Positions 33,696 to 43,469 of a DNA stretch of 64,000 nt are shown here, piece after piece; within the stretch, counting starts at the first letter, position 1, and every line of letters starts with the position of its first letter. The notes under the pieces were generated by a model. It saw nothing but the letters and a program-made list of their open reading frames with translations. It was not told where the DNA came from and made no database searches. This DNA comes from Bradyrhizobium sp. CCGUVB1N3 (GTDB lineage: Bacteria > Pseudomonadota > Alphaproteobacteria > Rhizobiales > Xanthobacteraceae): the NCBI RefSeq assembly GCF_024199925.1, contig NZ_JANADR010000001.1, positions 5,645,501 to 5,709,500 on the forward strand. The letters run 5' to 3'. The position numbers and the translations under genes were made by a program.

Positions 33696-36600
33696 ATGGC
33701 TCCGTGCTACACGGCGCGGGCGAGGGAGGATATGATGGCGTGGCGCGACGACAAGGCCCGGGCAACCCTGATCCACGATGCAGCAGGAAGCGTTCAGCCG
33801 GGCAAGAGCCCTCGGGCCTTTGCCGAGCTTCTGTTCGGCTACACCAATCTCGAGGACCTCGCCAATCACGATGCCTCCTCGCTGGCCCTCCTCGCGGAGC
33901 AAGCCTGGGAGCATGTGCAGCGACGCACGGCAGGCAGTGCCGATATCCGCGTCGTCAATCCGGTGATGCCGGACGGGCGCGAGATTTCCGTGCTCGAAAT
34001 TCTCAACGACAACATGCCCTTCCTGTTCGACTCCACCATGGCGGAGCTCACCGAGCAGGGCATCGAGGTCACCCTCGTCGCTCACCCGATCATCGCGGTG
34101 GAGCGCGATGACCAGGGCAAGCTGCTGCGCTTCTACGGCGAAGCATTGCCGGAAGGGGCAAGGGGCGCGCGAGAAAGCCTGATTCACCTCCACATCACGC
34201 GCCTGGATGCCGAGGCCGACCAGCAGAAGCTGATCGTCGGCCTCACCAAGACGCTGAACGACGTGCGCGCCTGCGTCACCGACTGGCGAGCCATGCGGGA
34301 CCGCGTCGAGCAAGCGATCAAGACATTCACGTCCAACCCGCCGCCGCTCCCGATCGACGAGGTCGCCGAGGCCAACCAATTCCTGCAATGGCTATGCGCG
34401 GACAACTTCACCTTTCTTGGCGTGCGCGAATATCGCTTCTCGCCCGACGGCGATGCGTCAGACGACATCACGACCGGCGAAGGCCTCGGCATCCTGCGCG
34501 ATCCCAATGCGAAGGTCCTGCGCCGCGGCAACGAAATGGTGGTGATGACGTCGGAAATTCGCGAGTTCATGCGCGAGCCCACCCTTCTCATCGTCATCAA
34601 GGCCAATGTCAGCAGCCGCGTCCATCGCCGCATCCGGATGGACTATGTCGGGATCAAGCTCTACACGCCCGACGGCCGGCTCGAGGGCGAGTTGCGCGTC
34701 GTCGGCCTGTTCACCTCGGGCGCCTATACGCGCTCGGTCCGGCAGATCCCTTATGTTCGCCACAAGGTGTCGCGGGTGCTGCAGCGCGCCGGCTTCGACC
34801 CGAGCGGCCATTCGGGCAAGGCGTTCATGCATATTCTCGAAGAATATCCGCGTGACGATCTGTTCCAGATCGACGTCGACACCCTCTACGATTTCGTCAT
34901 GGAGATCCTGATCCTCTATGAACGCCCCCGCGTCCGGGTGCTGGCTCGAGTCGACAAGTTCGATCGCTTCGTCTCGATCCTGGTCTTCATTCCGCGCGAC
35001 AAATACGACACCGATGTGCGCACGCGCGTCGCCAACTTTCTGGCGCAGGCCTATCGGGGGACCCTGTCGGCCTCCTACGTATCCTTCCCCGAAGGCGCAT
35101 TGGCGCGCGTCCACTACATCATCGGGCGCTATGAAGGTAAGACTCCCGCCGTCGAGCGCGCCACGCTGGAAGCCGGGATCAGCGCCATTGCCGCAACCTG
35201 GGCTGACAAGCTGAAGGCCGCGCTGACTGCGTCAACCGATGGCATGCGGGCGCGTATGCTCGCCAATCGCTATGCCCAGGCCTTCAGCGGCGGCTATACC
35301 GAGGTTTTCACGGCGGAACAGTCGGTCGCCGACATCGCGACCATCGAAAAGCTGACGCCAGCCCGCCCGGTGACGATTTCGGTTCACCGGTTCGAGGGCA
35401 ACGACGATCCCAGGCGCTTCGGCCTGAAGGTGTTCTCGGACGCCGCGCCGCTGTCGCTGTCCTATCGGGTGCCGGTGATCGAAAATCACGGCCTGCGCGT
35501 GGTCAACGAGCGCACCTATCAGATCGTGCCCGGTCACAGGCCCGAACCGGTCTGGCTACACGACATGACGATCGAGACCAGCGACGGCAAGCCGATCGAG
35601 ATCAGTCCGGAATTGAGCCATCGCCTGGAAGCGTCGATCATGGCTGTGGTCACCGATCGCGCCGAATCCGACGGATACAATGCCCTGATCGTGCGCACGG
35701 CCCTGGGCTGGCGGGAAGTCTCGAGCATCCGGGCACTGTCCCGCTATTTGCACCAGATTCGCGCTCCGTTCAGCCAGGACTATATGTGGGAGACCTTGCG
35801 CAAGAACGCCGCGATCACCGCCAACCTCGTCGCGCTGTTCCAGGCCCGCCTCGATCCGCGGCTCACCCTGACCGATGCCGAGCGCGCGGCGCGCGAGACG
35901 GCTCTTTTGGCCGAGATCGAGGAACAGCTCAAATCCGTCGCCTCGCTCGATGAAGACCGCATCCTGCGCCGTTTCACCAATCTGGTGCAGTCGACCATCC
36001 GCACCAATTTGTGGCAGGTCGGCCAGGATGGACATCCGCGCCCGGTGATCTCCTTCAAGTTCGACGCGCGCGGGATCGAGGATCTGCCGGCGCCGCGACC
36101 GCTGTACGAGATTTTCGTCCATTCGCCCCGTGTCGAAGGCATTCACTTGCGCTTCGGCAAGGTTGCGCGCGGGGGACTGCGCTGGTCCGACCGGCCGCAG
36201 GATTTCCGCACCGAGATCCTGGGCCTTGTAAAGGCGCAGCAGGTCAAGAACGCCGTGATCGTGCCGGTCGGCGCCAAAGGCGGCTTCGTGCCCAAGCGCC
36301 TGCCGTCCCCGTCCAATCGCGACCACTTCATGGCCGAAGGCACCGAGGCCTATCGCATCTTCGTTCGCTCTCTGCTCGAACTCACGGACAATCTCGACGG
36401 CGACGACATCGTGCCGCCCGACTCCACCATGCGGCATGACGGCGACGATCCCTATCTGGTGGTCGCCGCCGACAAGGGCACCGCCACCTTCTCCGACGTC
36501 GCCAACGCGATCTCGACCGAGAAGAACCATTGGCTCGGCGACGCCTTCGCCTCCGGTGGCAGCCAGGGCTACGACCACAAGAAGATGGGGATCACGGCGC

Positions 36601-38549
36601 GCGGCGCCTGGGAGGCGGTCAAGCGCCACTTCCGCGAGCTCGGCACCGACATTCAGACCATGCCATTCACCGTCGCCGGCGTCGGCGACATGTCCGGCGA
36701 CGTCTTCGGCAACGGCATGCTGCTCTCGCCGGCGACGAAGCTCGTCGCGGCTTTCGATCACCGCGACATCTTCATCGATCCTTCTCCCGATCCGGCGACC
36801 AGCTTCGCCGAGCGCCGGCGCCTGTTCGACCTGCCGCGATCGAGCTGGCAGGATTACAACAAGTCGCTGATCTCGCAAGGCGGCGGCGTGTTCTCGCGCT
36901 CGCTCAAGGCTATCCCGCTCGCGCCGGAAGTGTGCGCCCTGCTCGATATCGACAAGCCGCAGGCGACGCCTTTCGAAGTGATGACGGCGATCCTGAAAGC
37001 CCGCACGGACCTCCTGTGGTTTGGCGGCATCGGCACCTATATCCGCTCGTCCTCGGAAAGCGACGATCAGGCCGGCGACCGCGCCAATGATCCGATCCGC
37101 ATCACCGGCACTGAGGTTCGCGCCCGGGTGATCGGCGAAGGCGCCAATCTCGGCGTCACCCAGCGCGGCCGCATCGAAGCGGCGCAGAAGGGCATCAGGC
37201 TCAACACCGACGCCATCGATAATTCGGCCGGCGTGAACACCTCCGACGTCGAGGTCAATATCAAGATCGCGCTGGCCCGCCCCGAGCGCGAGGGGCGTCT
37301 CAGCCCCGCCGACCGCAACAGCCTGCTCGCCGCGATGACCGACGAGGTCGGCACGCTGGTGCTGCGCAACAACTATCTGCAGACGCTGGCGCTCTCACTC
37401 GCCGAACGCAAGGGCGTGGCCGAGACCGGCTTCCTCACACGCCTGATGCAGTCGCTCGAGCAGCGCGGCCTGCTCAGCCGCACCGTGGAGTTCCTGCCGG
37501 ACGATGCGGCGATCACCGAGCGCACAAGGCGCGGGCAGTCCCTGACGCGGCCCGAGCTTGCCGTGCTGCTCGCCTACGCCAAGCTGACGCTCTACGACGA
37601 CCTGCTCGCAACCGGCGTGCCGGACGATCCTTATCTCGCCCGCCGACTATCCCTGTATTTTCCGCGCGAGGTTCCCGACAAATTCCCGACCGCGGTCGAG
37701 CTCCATCGCCTCCGACGCGAGATCATCGCGACCAGTCTCGTCAATGCCGTGATCAACCGCGGGGGCCCGGCCTGCATCGTACGCCTGACCGACGAGACCG
37801 ACGCCGATGTCTCGACCATCGTCATGGCGCAAGTGGCAGTGGACGCGATCTACGAGCTCAGGCGACTCAATGATGCGATCGACGCGCTCGACACACGAAT
37901 CGACGGGCAGTTGCAGCTCAGCCTCTACGCGGCGGTGCAGGACCTCCTGCTTTCCCGCATGGTCTGGTATGTGCGCAATGTCGATTTCAAGGATGGTCTG
38001 AGCGCGGTCATCGCCCGGTTTGGCCCTGCCGTCCGCGAGATCGCAGCCTCGCTCGACGATGTCCTGCCACCGGACCTGCAGGCCGCGCGCAGCAAGCGCC
38101 GGCAGGACCTGAGCGATGCCGGCGTCCCGATCGGACTCGCCGGCGAACTGGCCGACCTCGACGCCCTGGTCTCGGCGCCGGACATCGTGACGGTCGCCGA
38201 GCGTACCAGCCGCAGCATCGGCGATGCCGCCGCGACCTTCTTCGCTGCGGAAGCCAATTTCCGTCTCGATCGCATCATCGCCGCCGCCCGCAGCGTCCCG
38301 GCCAACGATTATTTCGAACGCCTCGCCATCGACCGCGCCGTCGACCAGATCGCTGCGGCCGAAAGACGACTGGCCGCGGACATGCTGGCGACCGGCCAGT
38401 CCGGCCAGCAAGCCGTCGAGACCTGGCTCACGGCTCACCCCGAAGCGACGCGCATCCGCCGCTCGGTCGAGGAGATTGCCGCCAGCGGCCTGACGCTCGC
38501 CAAGCTGACGGTGGCGGCGAATCTGCTGGGGGATCTGGTCAAGGGCTGA
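33696..38549 (+). CDS. gdhB: Large NAD-specific glutamate dehydrogenase
   Basis: This 1617-residue enzyme oxidises glutamate to 2-oxoglutarate and ammonium with NAD (GDH-1600 class, found in alphaproteobacteria and Pseudomonas). A long N-terminal region with ACT-like modules (VLEILNDNMPFLFDSTMAEL) precedes the catalytic core. The core contains GGLRWSDRPQDFRTEILGLV and the lysine motif VGAKGGFVPK around residues 820-870, then the NAD-binding part with DMSGDVFGNGMLLS. A C-terminal helical region follows. The start is uncertain: ATG 33696 has GGGAG upstream, while ATG 33735 has a better-placed GGGAGG. The length is normal for the class. It follows the CBS gene closely. The symbol is tentative. 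Confidence 0.93.
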   Translation: MAPCYTARAREDMMAWRDDKARATLIHDAAGSVQPGKSPRAFAELLFGYTNLEDLANHDASSLALLAEQAWEHVQRRTAGSADIRVVNPVMPDGREISVLEILNDNMPFLFDSTMAELTEQGIEVTLVAHPIIAVERDDQGKLLRFYGEALPEGARGARESLIHLHITRLDAEADQQKLIVGLTKTLNDVRACVTDWRAMRDRVEQAIKTFTSNPPPLPIDEVAEANQFLQWLCADNFTFLGVREYRFSPDGDASDDITTGEGLGILRDPNAKVLRRGNEMVVMTSEIREFMREPTLLIVIKANVSSRVHRRIRMDYVGIKLYTPDGRLEGELRVVGLFTSGAYTRSVRQIPYVRHKVSRVLQRAGFDPSGHSGKAFMHILEEYPRDDLFQIDVDTLYDFVMEILILYERPRVRVLARVDKFDRFVSILVFIPRDKYDTDVRTRVANFLAQAYRGTLSASYVSFPEGALARVHYIIGRYEGKTPAVERATLEAGISAIAATWADKLKAALTASTDGMRARMLANRYAQAFSGGYTEVFTAEQSVADIATIEKLTPARPVTISVHRFEGNDDPRRFGLKVFSDAAPLSLSYRVPVIENHGLRVVNERTYQIVPGHRPEPVWLHDMTIETSDGKPIEISPELSHRLEASIMAVVTDRAESDGYNALIVRTALGWREVSSIRALSRYLHQIRAPFSQDYMWETLRKNAAITANLVALFQARLDPRLTLTDAERAARETALLAEIEEQLKSVASLDEDRILRRFTNLVQSTIRTNLWQVGQDGHPRPVISFKFDARGIEDLPAPRPLYEIFVHSPRVEGIHLRFGKVARGGLRWSDRPQDFRTEILGLVKAQQVKNAVIVPVGAKGGFVPKRLPSPSNRDHFMAEGTEAYRIFVRSLLELTDNLDGDDIVPPDSTMRHDGDDPYLVVAADKGTATFSDVANAISTEKNHWLGDAFASGGSQGYDHKKMGITARGAWEAVKRHFRELGTDIQTMPFTVAGVGDMSGDVFGNGMLLSPATKLVAAFDHRDIFIDPSPDPATSFAERRRLFDLPRSSWQDYNKSLISQGGGVFSRSLKAIPLAPEVCALLDIDKPQATPFEVMTAILKARTDLLWFGGIGTYIRSSSESDDQAGDRANDPIRITGTEVRARVIGEGANLGVTQRGRIEAAQKGIRLNTDAIDNSAGVNTSDVEVNIKIALARPEREGRLSPADRNSLLAAMTDEVGTLVLRNNYLQTLALSLAERKGVAETGFLTRLMQSLEQRGLLSRTVEFLPDDAAITERTRRGQSLTRPELAVLLAYAKLTLYDDLLATGVPDDPYLARRLSLYFPREVPDKFPTAVELHRLRREIIATSLVNAVINRGGPACIVRLTDETDADVSTIVMAQVAVDAIYELRRLNDAIDALDTRIDGQLQLSLYAAVQDLLLSRMVWYVRNVDFKDGLSAVIARFGPAVREIAASLDDVLPPDLQAARSKRRQDLSDAGVPIGLAGELADLDALVSAPDIVTVAERTSRSIGDAAATFFAAEANFRLDRIIAAARSVPANDYFERLAIDRAVDQIAAAERRLAADMLATGQSGQQAVETWLTAHPEATRIRRSVEEIAASGLTLAKLTVAANLLGDLVKG

Positions 38550-38574
38550 CGCGCGCCCGCAAACGGAGGACCCC

Positions 38575-38916
38575 ATGATCCATGCGACTTGCCATACCGC
38601 CGACAACGTCGTCTGTCTGGAGTTCGATGCCACGCCCTGGTTCAGCGAGGCCGACGCTCCGAGCATCATCGATCTCGCCCAGCGCGAATGGACGAGCCCG
38701 GCGATTGCGGAGTCGCTCGAGCGCCGGCGAGGATACGAACGCTTGCATGACCTCATGGAATATGCGGCGAAGCGACTTCAAGAGGAGTCCCTCGAGGATC
38801 CGACCTGGGAAACCTTCGAGTGTGTCGTCGACGGGCCGGAAGCCCTGGCCTGGCTCGAGAAGAACCGGCCTGAGATTGTGGCACGGATTTCGAGCCAGCG
38901 CAGGCGAGAGCACTAA
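38575..38916 (+). CDS. Hypothetical protein, small acidic
   Basis: This 113-residue protein has a strong ribosome site (GGAGG, 5 bases before ATG 38575) and starts 25 bases after the glutamate dehydrogenase stop, so it is probably cotranscribed. It is soluble, without a signal peptide. The opening ATCHTADNVVCLEFDATPWF and a helical, charged middle (ERRRGYERLHDLMEYAAKRL) are not in any family I recognise. Confidence 0.7.
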   Translation: MIHATCHTADNVVCLEFDATPWFSEADAPSIIDLAQREWTSPAIAESLERRRGYERLHDLMEYAAKRLQEESLEDPTWETFECVVDGPEALAWLEKNRPEIVARISSQRRREH

Positions 38917-39030
38917 GACTCATCGGCTCTGATCGAAACGGAACCTGGCTCGCCCTTTTCTCGCCGCCATCATCATTCACGGAGCTAGCAGGGCGGGGCA
39001 AACGGTGGGCAGCGTTCCCGAAGGTTCCGT

Positions 39031-40050
39031 GTGATCGTCCGACATCTTCTGCAACATGAAACTCAGGTGTCGCGCCGCGCGCTCGTGCGCGGGCTCGCGT
39101 CCTTCAGCGCGCTCGCACTTGGCGGATGCGCAGGCTTGGGCGCGACGGGCGCGAGCTTCGACGCATCGTCTCTCTCCGGAGACCCCACACTGCTTGTCAC
39201 CACCACGCGCAAGCCCGTGAACGGCGGTCGCACGAAACCCTGGTTCGGGCCGGAGCGCGCGACCACCATGACGGTCGCGCGGGCAAAGCTGGTGGCGCCG
39301 GACGAGAGCCGTCTTTCGCTCACCACGGTCGGGCTTGGCGATTGGCGCGTGGATCGGGTCGAACCGGTGTCGGCCGACATTGCTGATCTGCTTGGGCAGG
39401 CCGGCGGAGGAGGAGACGTGCTGATCTATGTGCACGGCTTCAAGCAGACATTCGAAACGGCGGCGCTCGATGCCGCACATCTGTCCGATGGAATCAAGTT
39501 CCGCGGCCGGACCATGGTGTTCTCCTGGCCCTCCAAGGCAGGACTGTTCGACTATGCCTATGATCGCGACAGCGCGATGTGGTCCCGCGACGATTTCGAA
39601 CGCGTGCTCGCTTCTCTCGTGTCGGCTCCAGGCGGCGGCCGCGTGCACATCGTCGCGCACAGCATGGGAACCATGCTGACGCTCGAAAGCCTGCGTCAGC
39701 TCTATGCGCGATACGGCGACACCGTTACGAGCAAGATCGGCGCGGTGGTGTTTGCCGCGCCTGATATCGACATGGACGTGTTCTCGTCGGCGATCCACCG
39801 CATCGGTCCGCTTGCCGGCAAGATCACCGTGATCGCCGCGACGAACGATCGCGCATTGGCGCTGTCGGGGCAAATCGCGGGCGGAATGACGCGGGTCGGG
39901 GCCGCCGAGAAAGCCGTCATCGAACGGCTTGGCGTACGCGTGATCGACGCCTCCGACGCGGGTTGGGGTATCATCAACCACGATCTGTTTCTGTCGAACG
40001 CCGACGTGCAGCGGGTGATCCGCCGCTCGATCAACGGTACGGCCGCGTAA
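39031..40050 (+). CDS. DUF900-type alpha/beta hydrolase, predicted lipoprotein
   Basis: This 339-residue hydrolase has a signal with twin arginines (SRRALVRGL) and a lipobox ALGGC with Cys33, suggesting a Tat-dependent or Sec lipoprotein at the outer side of the inner or outer membrane. The hydrolase core has LIYVHGFKQTF, then the nucleophile elbow AHSMG with Ser211. A late His in GIINHDLF may complete the triad. The start is GTG 39031. The family (DUF900, esterase-like) has no settled function. It is not clearly joined to its neighbours. Confidence 0.83.
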   Translation: MIVRHLLQHETQVSRRALVRGLASFSALALGGCAGLGATGASFDASSLSGDPTLLVTTTRKPVNGGRTKPWFGPERATTMTVARAKLVAPDESRLSLTTVGLGDWRVDRVEPVSADIADLLGQAGGGGDVLIYVHGFKQTFETAALDAAHLSDGIKFRGRTMVFSWPSKAGLFDYAYDRDSAMWSRDDFERVLASLVSAPGGGRVHIVAHSMGTMLTLESLRQLYARYGDTVTSKIGAVVFAAPDIDMDVFSSAIHRIGPLAGKITVIAATNDRALALSGQIAGGMTRVGAAEKAVIERLGVRVIDASDAGWGIINHDLFLSNADVQRVIRRSINGTAA

Positions 40051-40184
40051 AAGTGCGCCAGCTCCTCCGCCTGCCCGCCTTCGCGCGAAAGCACCGGCCA
40101 GATGAATCGCAGCCCGGCAGTGCCGCTGTCGGCCGTTCGCTCTACGGTCATCCTGTCCGCGCGAGTTCCATGCTATCGTGATGC

Positions 40185-40772
40185 GTGGACGATCATCGGG
40201 AGCCTCGGTTGCAGCGCCAGCAGTTCAAGATCGACATCCAGTCGGGCGAGCCGGTCTGGACGCCGGCGCGACGGGAGCTGTGGCGACGCATAGAGCAGCA
40301 TGATTTCGAGCCCGACACGCCGCTGAACTTCACCCGGCGCCTGGCGCGCGATCACGGCTGGAGCATTGACGAGGCCCGCGCCGCCGTCGATGCCTATCGT
40401 CGCTTCTGCTTTCTCGCCGTCGTCTCGACGACTCCGGTGACGCCCAGCGAGATCGTCGACGAGGTCTGGCACCAGCATCTCATCTATTCACGCGACTACT
40501 GGACGATCTGGTGCGGCGAAAGATTGCAGGCGCCGCTGCACCATGATCCCACTCCGGGCGGGCCCGAGGCCCAGGCGACCTATCGCCGGCAATATGCCGA
40601 AACGCTGGCGCTGCATGAGCGCATGTTCGGCCCGCCGAGCGCGGCGCTGTGGCCGGCGACACACCTGCGCTTCGGACGCCAACGCTATCATGTGACGGAC
40701 CGCCGTCGCTGGCTTATCATCCCCAGACCCATCGCCTGGATTCGCAGTCGATTGATGAGGACGAACCGATGA
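40185..40772 (+). CDS. DUF1399-like (glycine-rich-domain-protein-like) protein
   Basis: This 195-residue cytosolic protein has the characteristic block DEVWHQHLIYSRDYW (around 96-110), followed by LHHDPTPGGPEA and RMFGPPSAALWPA, as in the DUF1399/GRDP group. The conserved His and Asp residues suggest a metal site, but no activity is known. It overlaps the next gene by ATGA (40769-40772), so translation of the membrane protein is coupled to it. The pair is likely to act together. The exact start is uncertain; the first ATG was used. Confidence 0.7.
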   Translation: MDDHREPRLQRQQFKIDIQSGEPVWTPARRELWRRIEQHDFEPDTPLNFTRRLARDHGWSIDEARAAVDAYRRFCFLAVVSTTPVTPSEIVDEVWHQHLIYSRDYWTIWCGERLQAPLHHDPTPGGPEAQATYRRQYAETLALHERMFGPPSAALWPATHLRFGRQRYHVTDRRRWLIIPRPIAWIRSRLMRTNR

Positions 40773-41596
40773 CATGGAATCCGCTGGACTGGACCGCCGG
40801 TCCATTCCTGGCTCTCTATCTGACGACCGCAACCCTCATCTTCGTGCTGGGTTACCATTTCAGGTCGACGATCGGTCCGGCCGCAAACGCGACGCGCCAA
40901 TTGAACGCGCTGGAATTGGCCTATCTCGGCGGTGGCGCACGGCGCCTCGGCGATGTGATCCTGCTCGGCCTGACGTCGGGGAATGGTGCCACCATCGCGC
41001 CCGGCGGCCGCACCATCACCGTCACCGACCAGACGCCGCTGACGACACTCATGCGCAATCCGGCATCGCTCGCGGTCCAGCCGGACATGTCGCGCCAGCA
41101 GTTCCAGACGGCGGTGAAGCCGATCGTCCGGCAGATTCAGGGACGCCTGCAGCAGCTCGGCTATGCCCCGTCCGACGAGCAGATGACGTCGTTCCATATG
41201 ACCGTGCTCCCCTTCGTCGGTCTCCTCCTCGGTCTCGGCCTCGTCAAGGCCGCCGTCGGCGCGGAGCGGCACCACCCGGTCGGCATCCTGATTGTCCTGC
41301 TCATCGTCACCGTGATCGGGGGCATCATGCTGGCGCAGCGCCCCGTGCGAACGCGAGCGGGCGATGAGGTCCTCGCAAGCCATCAGGTCTCCAACGCGCG
41401 GGCCTCGCGCGCGCCGCGCGATCACGAGCTGCTTCTCGCCGTGGCACTCTCCGGCGCCGTCGTCCTGTCGGGGACTCCCTACGCCCCGGTCTATGCCGCC
41501 TCGCAGACGATGAGCAGTGGCGGTAGCGGTGGCGATGGTGGCGGCGGGTGTGGTGGGGGCGGCGGAGGCGGTGGCGGATGCGGCGGGTGCAGTTGA
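40769..41596 (+). CDS. TIGR04222-type membrane protein with Gly/Cys-rich tail
   Basis: This 275-residue protein has an N-terminal membrane helix (FLALYLTTATLIFVLGYHF), a soluble region, two closely spaced helices (FVGLLLGLGLVKAAVG, GILIVLLIVTVIGGIMLA), and another hydrophobic part near 245. The C-terminus is a low-complexity tail of glycines with four interspersed cysteines (GGGGCGG and GGCGGCS). The layout matches the TIGR04222 family as I know it. The ATG at 40769 overlaps the TGA of the DUF1399-like gene. The function is unknown; the Gly/Cys tail could anchor a modification, metal binding or export signal (inference). Confidence 0.75.
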   Translation: MTWNPLDWTAGPFLALYLTTATLIFVLGYHFRSTIGPAANATRQLNALELAYLGGGARRLGDVILLGLTSGNGATIAPGGRTITVTDQTPLTTLMRNPASLAVQPDMSRQQFQTAVKPIVRQIQGRLQQLGYAPSDEQMTSFHMTVLPFVGLLLGLGLVKAAVGAERHHPVGILIVLLIVTVIGGIMLAQRPVRTRAGDEVLASHQVSNARASRAPRDHELLLAVALSGAVVLSGTPYAPVYAASQTMSSGGSGGDGGGGCGGGGGGGGGCGGCS

Positions 41597-41810
41597 GGGT
41601 GGCCCAAAAGCAAAAGTGTCGAAAACAACCCCATGCAAAGTAGCCGGCGATTGCCGACGCGAGGCTCATGAATTTCATCTAAGCCAGTGAAGCGTCAAGA
41701 AAATCATCCAATTTCAGACGGAACGCCAGGCGGAGCCTGCCCATGACGCCAGGACTGCACGCGGCGTTTCATCGGGCAAATACACGCGTTGCGCGTGTCG
41801 CGATCCAAGC

Positions 41811-43025
41811 ATGAAGAAAATGACGCGCCATTCAGAACCGAACTACGAACTCTTATTTGCTGCCGCGTCCGGCTTTACCGTCGCCAACAATTACCTGAAT
41901 CAGGCTCTTCTTGGCCTGCTCGCCGGTGACTTCGGCCTATCGCCCGCCGCCGTTTCGACCATTCCCGTCGTCACGCAGGTGGGGAACGCCGTCGGCTTGA
42001 TCCTGTTGGCTCCGCTTGGCGACCGGTTTGAACGGAGGGGTCTGATTCTGACGACACTCGCTGCTCTCGTCGTTGCGCTGGTGGCAGCGGCGATTGCTCC
42101 GGGTTTCGGCTGGCTTGTCGGAGCGAGCCTTTGCGTCGGGTTGTTCGCCACCGTGACCCAGCAGCTTGTGCCCTTCGCGGTGCATCTTGCCGAGCCGGGC
42201 GAGCGGGGCCGGGCACTCGGGATAGTCACCGGCGGCATCCTCGCAGGCATTTTGCTGGCGCGGACCTTCGCCGGTACGATTGCCGACCTTGCCGGCTGGC
42301 GCACGGTGTTCGCGGTAGCCGCCGGTCTAATGCTTGTCATTAGTGTGCTGCTCGCACTGAAGTTGCCGCGCGCGCGGCCGGGCACTGATCTGGGGTACCG
42401 CCAACTCCTCCAATCCCTGGCAACGCTGTTGGGGGAACATGAAATCCTGCGCAGGGCGGTGACAATCCAGGCGCTGATCTTCGCAGCCTTCATGGCCTTT
42501 TGGGCAAACCTCGCGCTGCTCCTTCAGGAACCACGGTTCGGGCTCGGACCGACGGCGGTCGGGCTGATCGCCCTCGTCGGTGTCGGCGGCGTGCTCGCAG
42601 CGCCGCTCGCCGGCCGCTTTTCTGACAGAAGAGGTCCTGCCATTGTCATTGCGACGGGCGCGGGCCTGGTGGTCGCCGCGTTTGCAATCCTCGGCCTTGT
42701 GCAGGGCTCGCTGACCGTCCTGGTGATCGCAGTGCTGGTGATGGACCTTGCCGTGCAGGCCTCGCAGGTCGCCAATCAGGCCCGTGTCTTTGCCATCGAC
42801 CCGACGGCCCACAGCCGGCTCAATACGATCTTTATGGCCGCCATGATCTTCGGCGGCGCGTTGGGGGCCGGCGCGGGTGGTATCGCGTATTCGCTGTGGG
42901 GCTGGAGCGGGATCTGCGCATTCGGCGCCACCGCAGGTCTTTGTGCAGCAGCTCTTTCCGCAACCAGAACAACGGAGAAGACCAACGAGGATCGCGACGC
43001 TCGCTCTGTCCAGCACCAACGCTGA
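41811..43025 (+). CDS. MFS transporter
   Basis: This 404-residue inner-membrane carrier has 12 predicted helices. Motif A-like GDRFERRG lies in loop 2-3, and a matching RFSDRRGP in loop 8-9. The first helices (AAASGFTVANNYLNQALLGL) and GIVTGGILAGILLARTFAG resemble the DHA1-like exporters. The preceding gap of about 214 bases (41597-41810) contains no gene I can support. It has no regulator next to it, and the substrate is unknown. The C-terminus is hydrophilic (TTEKTNEDRDARSVQHQR). Confidence 0.87.
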   Translation: MKKMTRHSEPNYELLFAAASGFTVANNYLNQALLGLLAGDFGLSPAAVSTIPVVTQVGNAVGLILLAPLGDRFERRGLILTTLAALVVALVAAAIAPGFGWLVGASLCVGLFATVTQQLVPFAVHLAEPGERGRALGIVTGGILAGILLARTFAGTIADLAGWRTVFAVAAGLMLVISVLLALKLPRARPGTDLGYRQLLQSLATLLGEHEILRRAVTIQALIFAAFMAFWANLALLLQEPRFGLGPTAVGLIALVGVGGVLAAPLAGRFSDRRGPAIVIATGAGLVVAAFAILGLVQGSLTVLVIAVLVMDLAVQASQVANQARVFAIDPTAHSRLNTIFMAAMIFGGALGAGAGGIAYSLWGWSGICAFGATAGLCAAALSATRTTEKTNEDRDARSVQHQR

Positions 43026-43080
43026 GGTCAGAAATCATCGTCAATAGTGCAACGTCGGCTCTTTTGCAGGTCAGCGCCAC

Positions 43081-43221
43081 GTGCTCCTGTCGGTAAAGTT
43101 GCGACACCCCGCATCCGCCATCGACAAACTTCTCTCGCGGGATGCGGCCAAGGACCTTGCCGCACGTTTCGACGAGGAATGGCGAAGGAAGGCGCAGGAG
43201 TGGGTCAGCGTCGGCGCATAA
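43081..43221 (+). CDS. Possible small ORF of 46 residues
   Basis: A GTG-initiated frame gives an amphipathic peptide (ASAIDKLLSRDAAKDLAARF, then DEEWRRKAQEWVSVGA) with codon use like real genes, ending TAA at 43221. The frame is open back to 43048. It could be a small gene or the last piece of a lost one. There is no convincing ribosome site. The rest of the 444-base stretch 43026-43469 holds repeat E1 and no other gene. Confidence 0.25.
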   Translation: MLLSVKLRHPASAIDKLLSRDAAKDLAARFDEEWRRKAQEWVSVGA

Positions 43222-43271
43222 TAGAGCCAATTCAGCGACGCCGGAGTCGAGATATTTCGACGCTTGGCGTC

Positions 43272-43306
43272 GAAATGGCGCGCCACGGACGATGACGATG
43301 GGCACT
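43272..43306. repeat. Family E dispersed repeat, copy 1 (core)
   Basis: The core reads GAAATGGCGCGCC, then ACGGACGATGACGATGGGCACT. It differs from the copies at 44761 and 46660 by a few bases, and homology stops soon after the core. It sits between the MFS gene and the OmpA gene. Confidence 0.7.
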
Positions 43307-43469
43307 AAGAATCGCGTCTTAAGGGGTGCATTCCAGGGCAGTCCAGCACTGTCACCGTAACTCCGTTCTGGATCTCTTGACGTGCGGACGCGCGCATGGA
43401 ACCGTTCGCGCCTCGTGAGACGAGAGCCAAATTCATAATTTCCAAATCCATAATTTAAGGGCCTTACGC

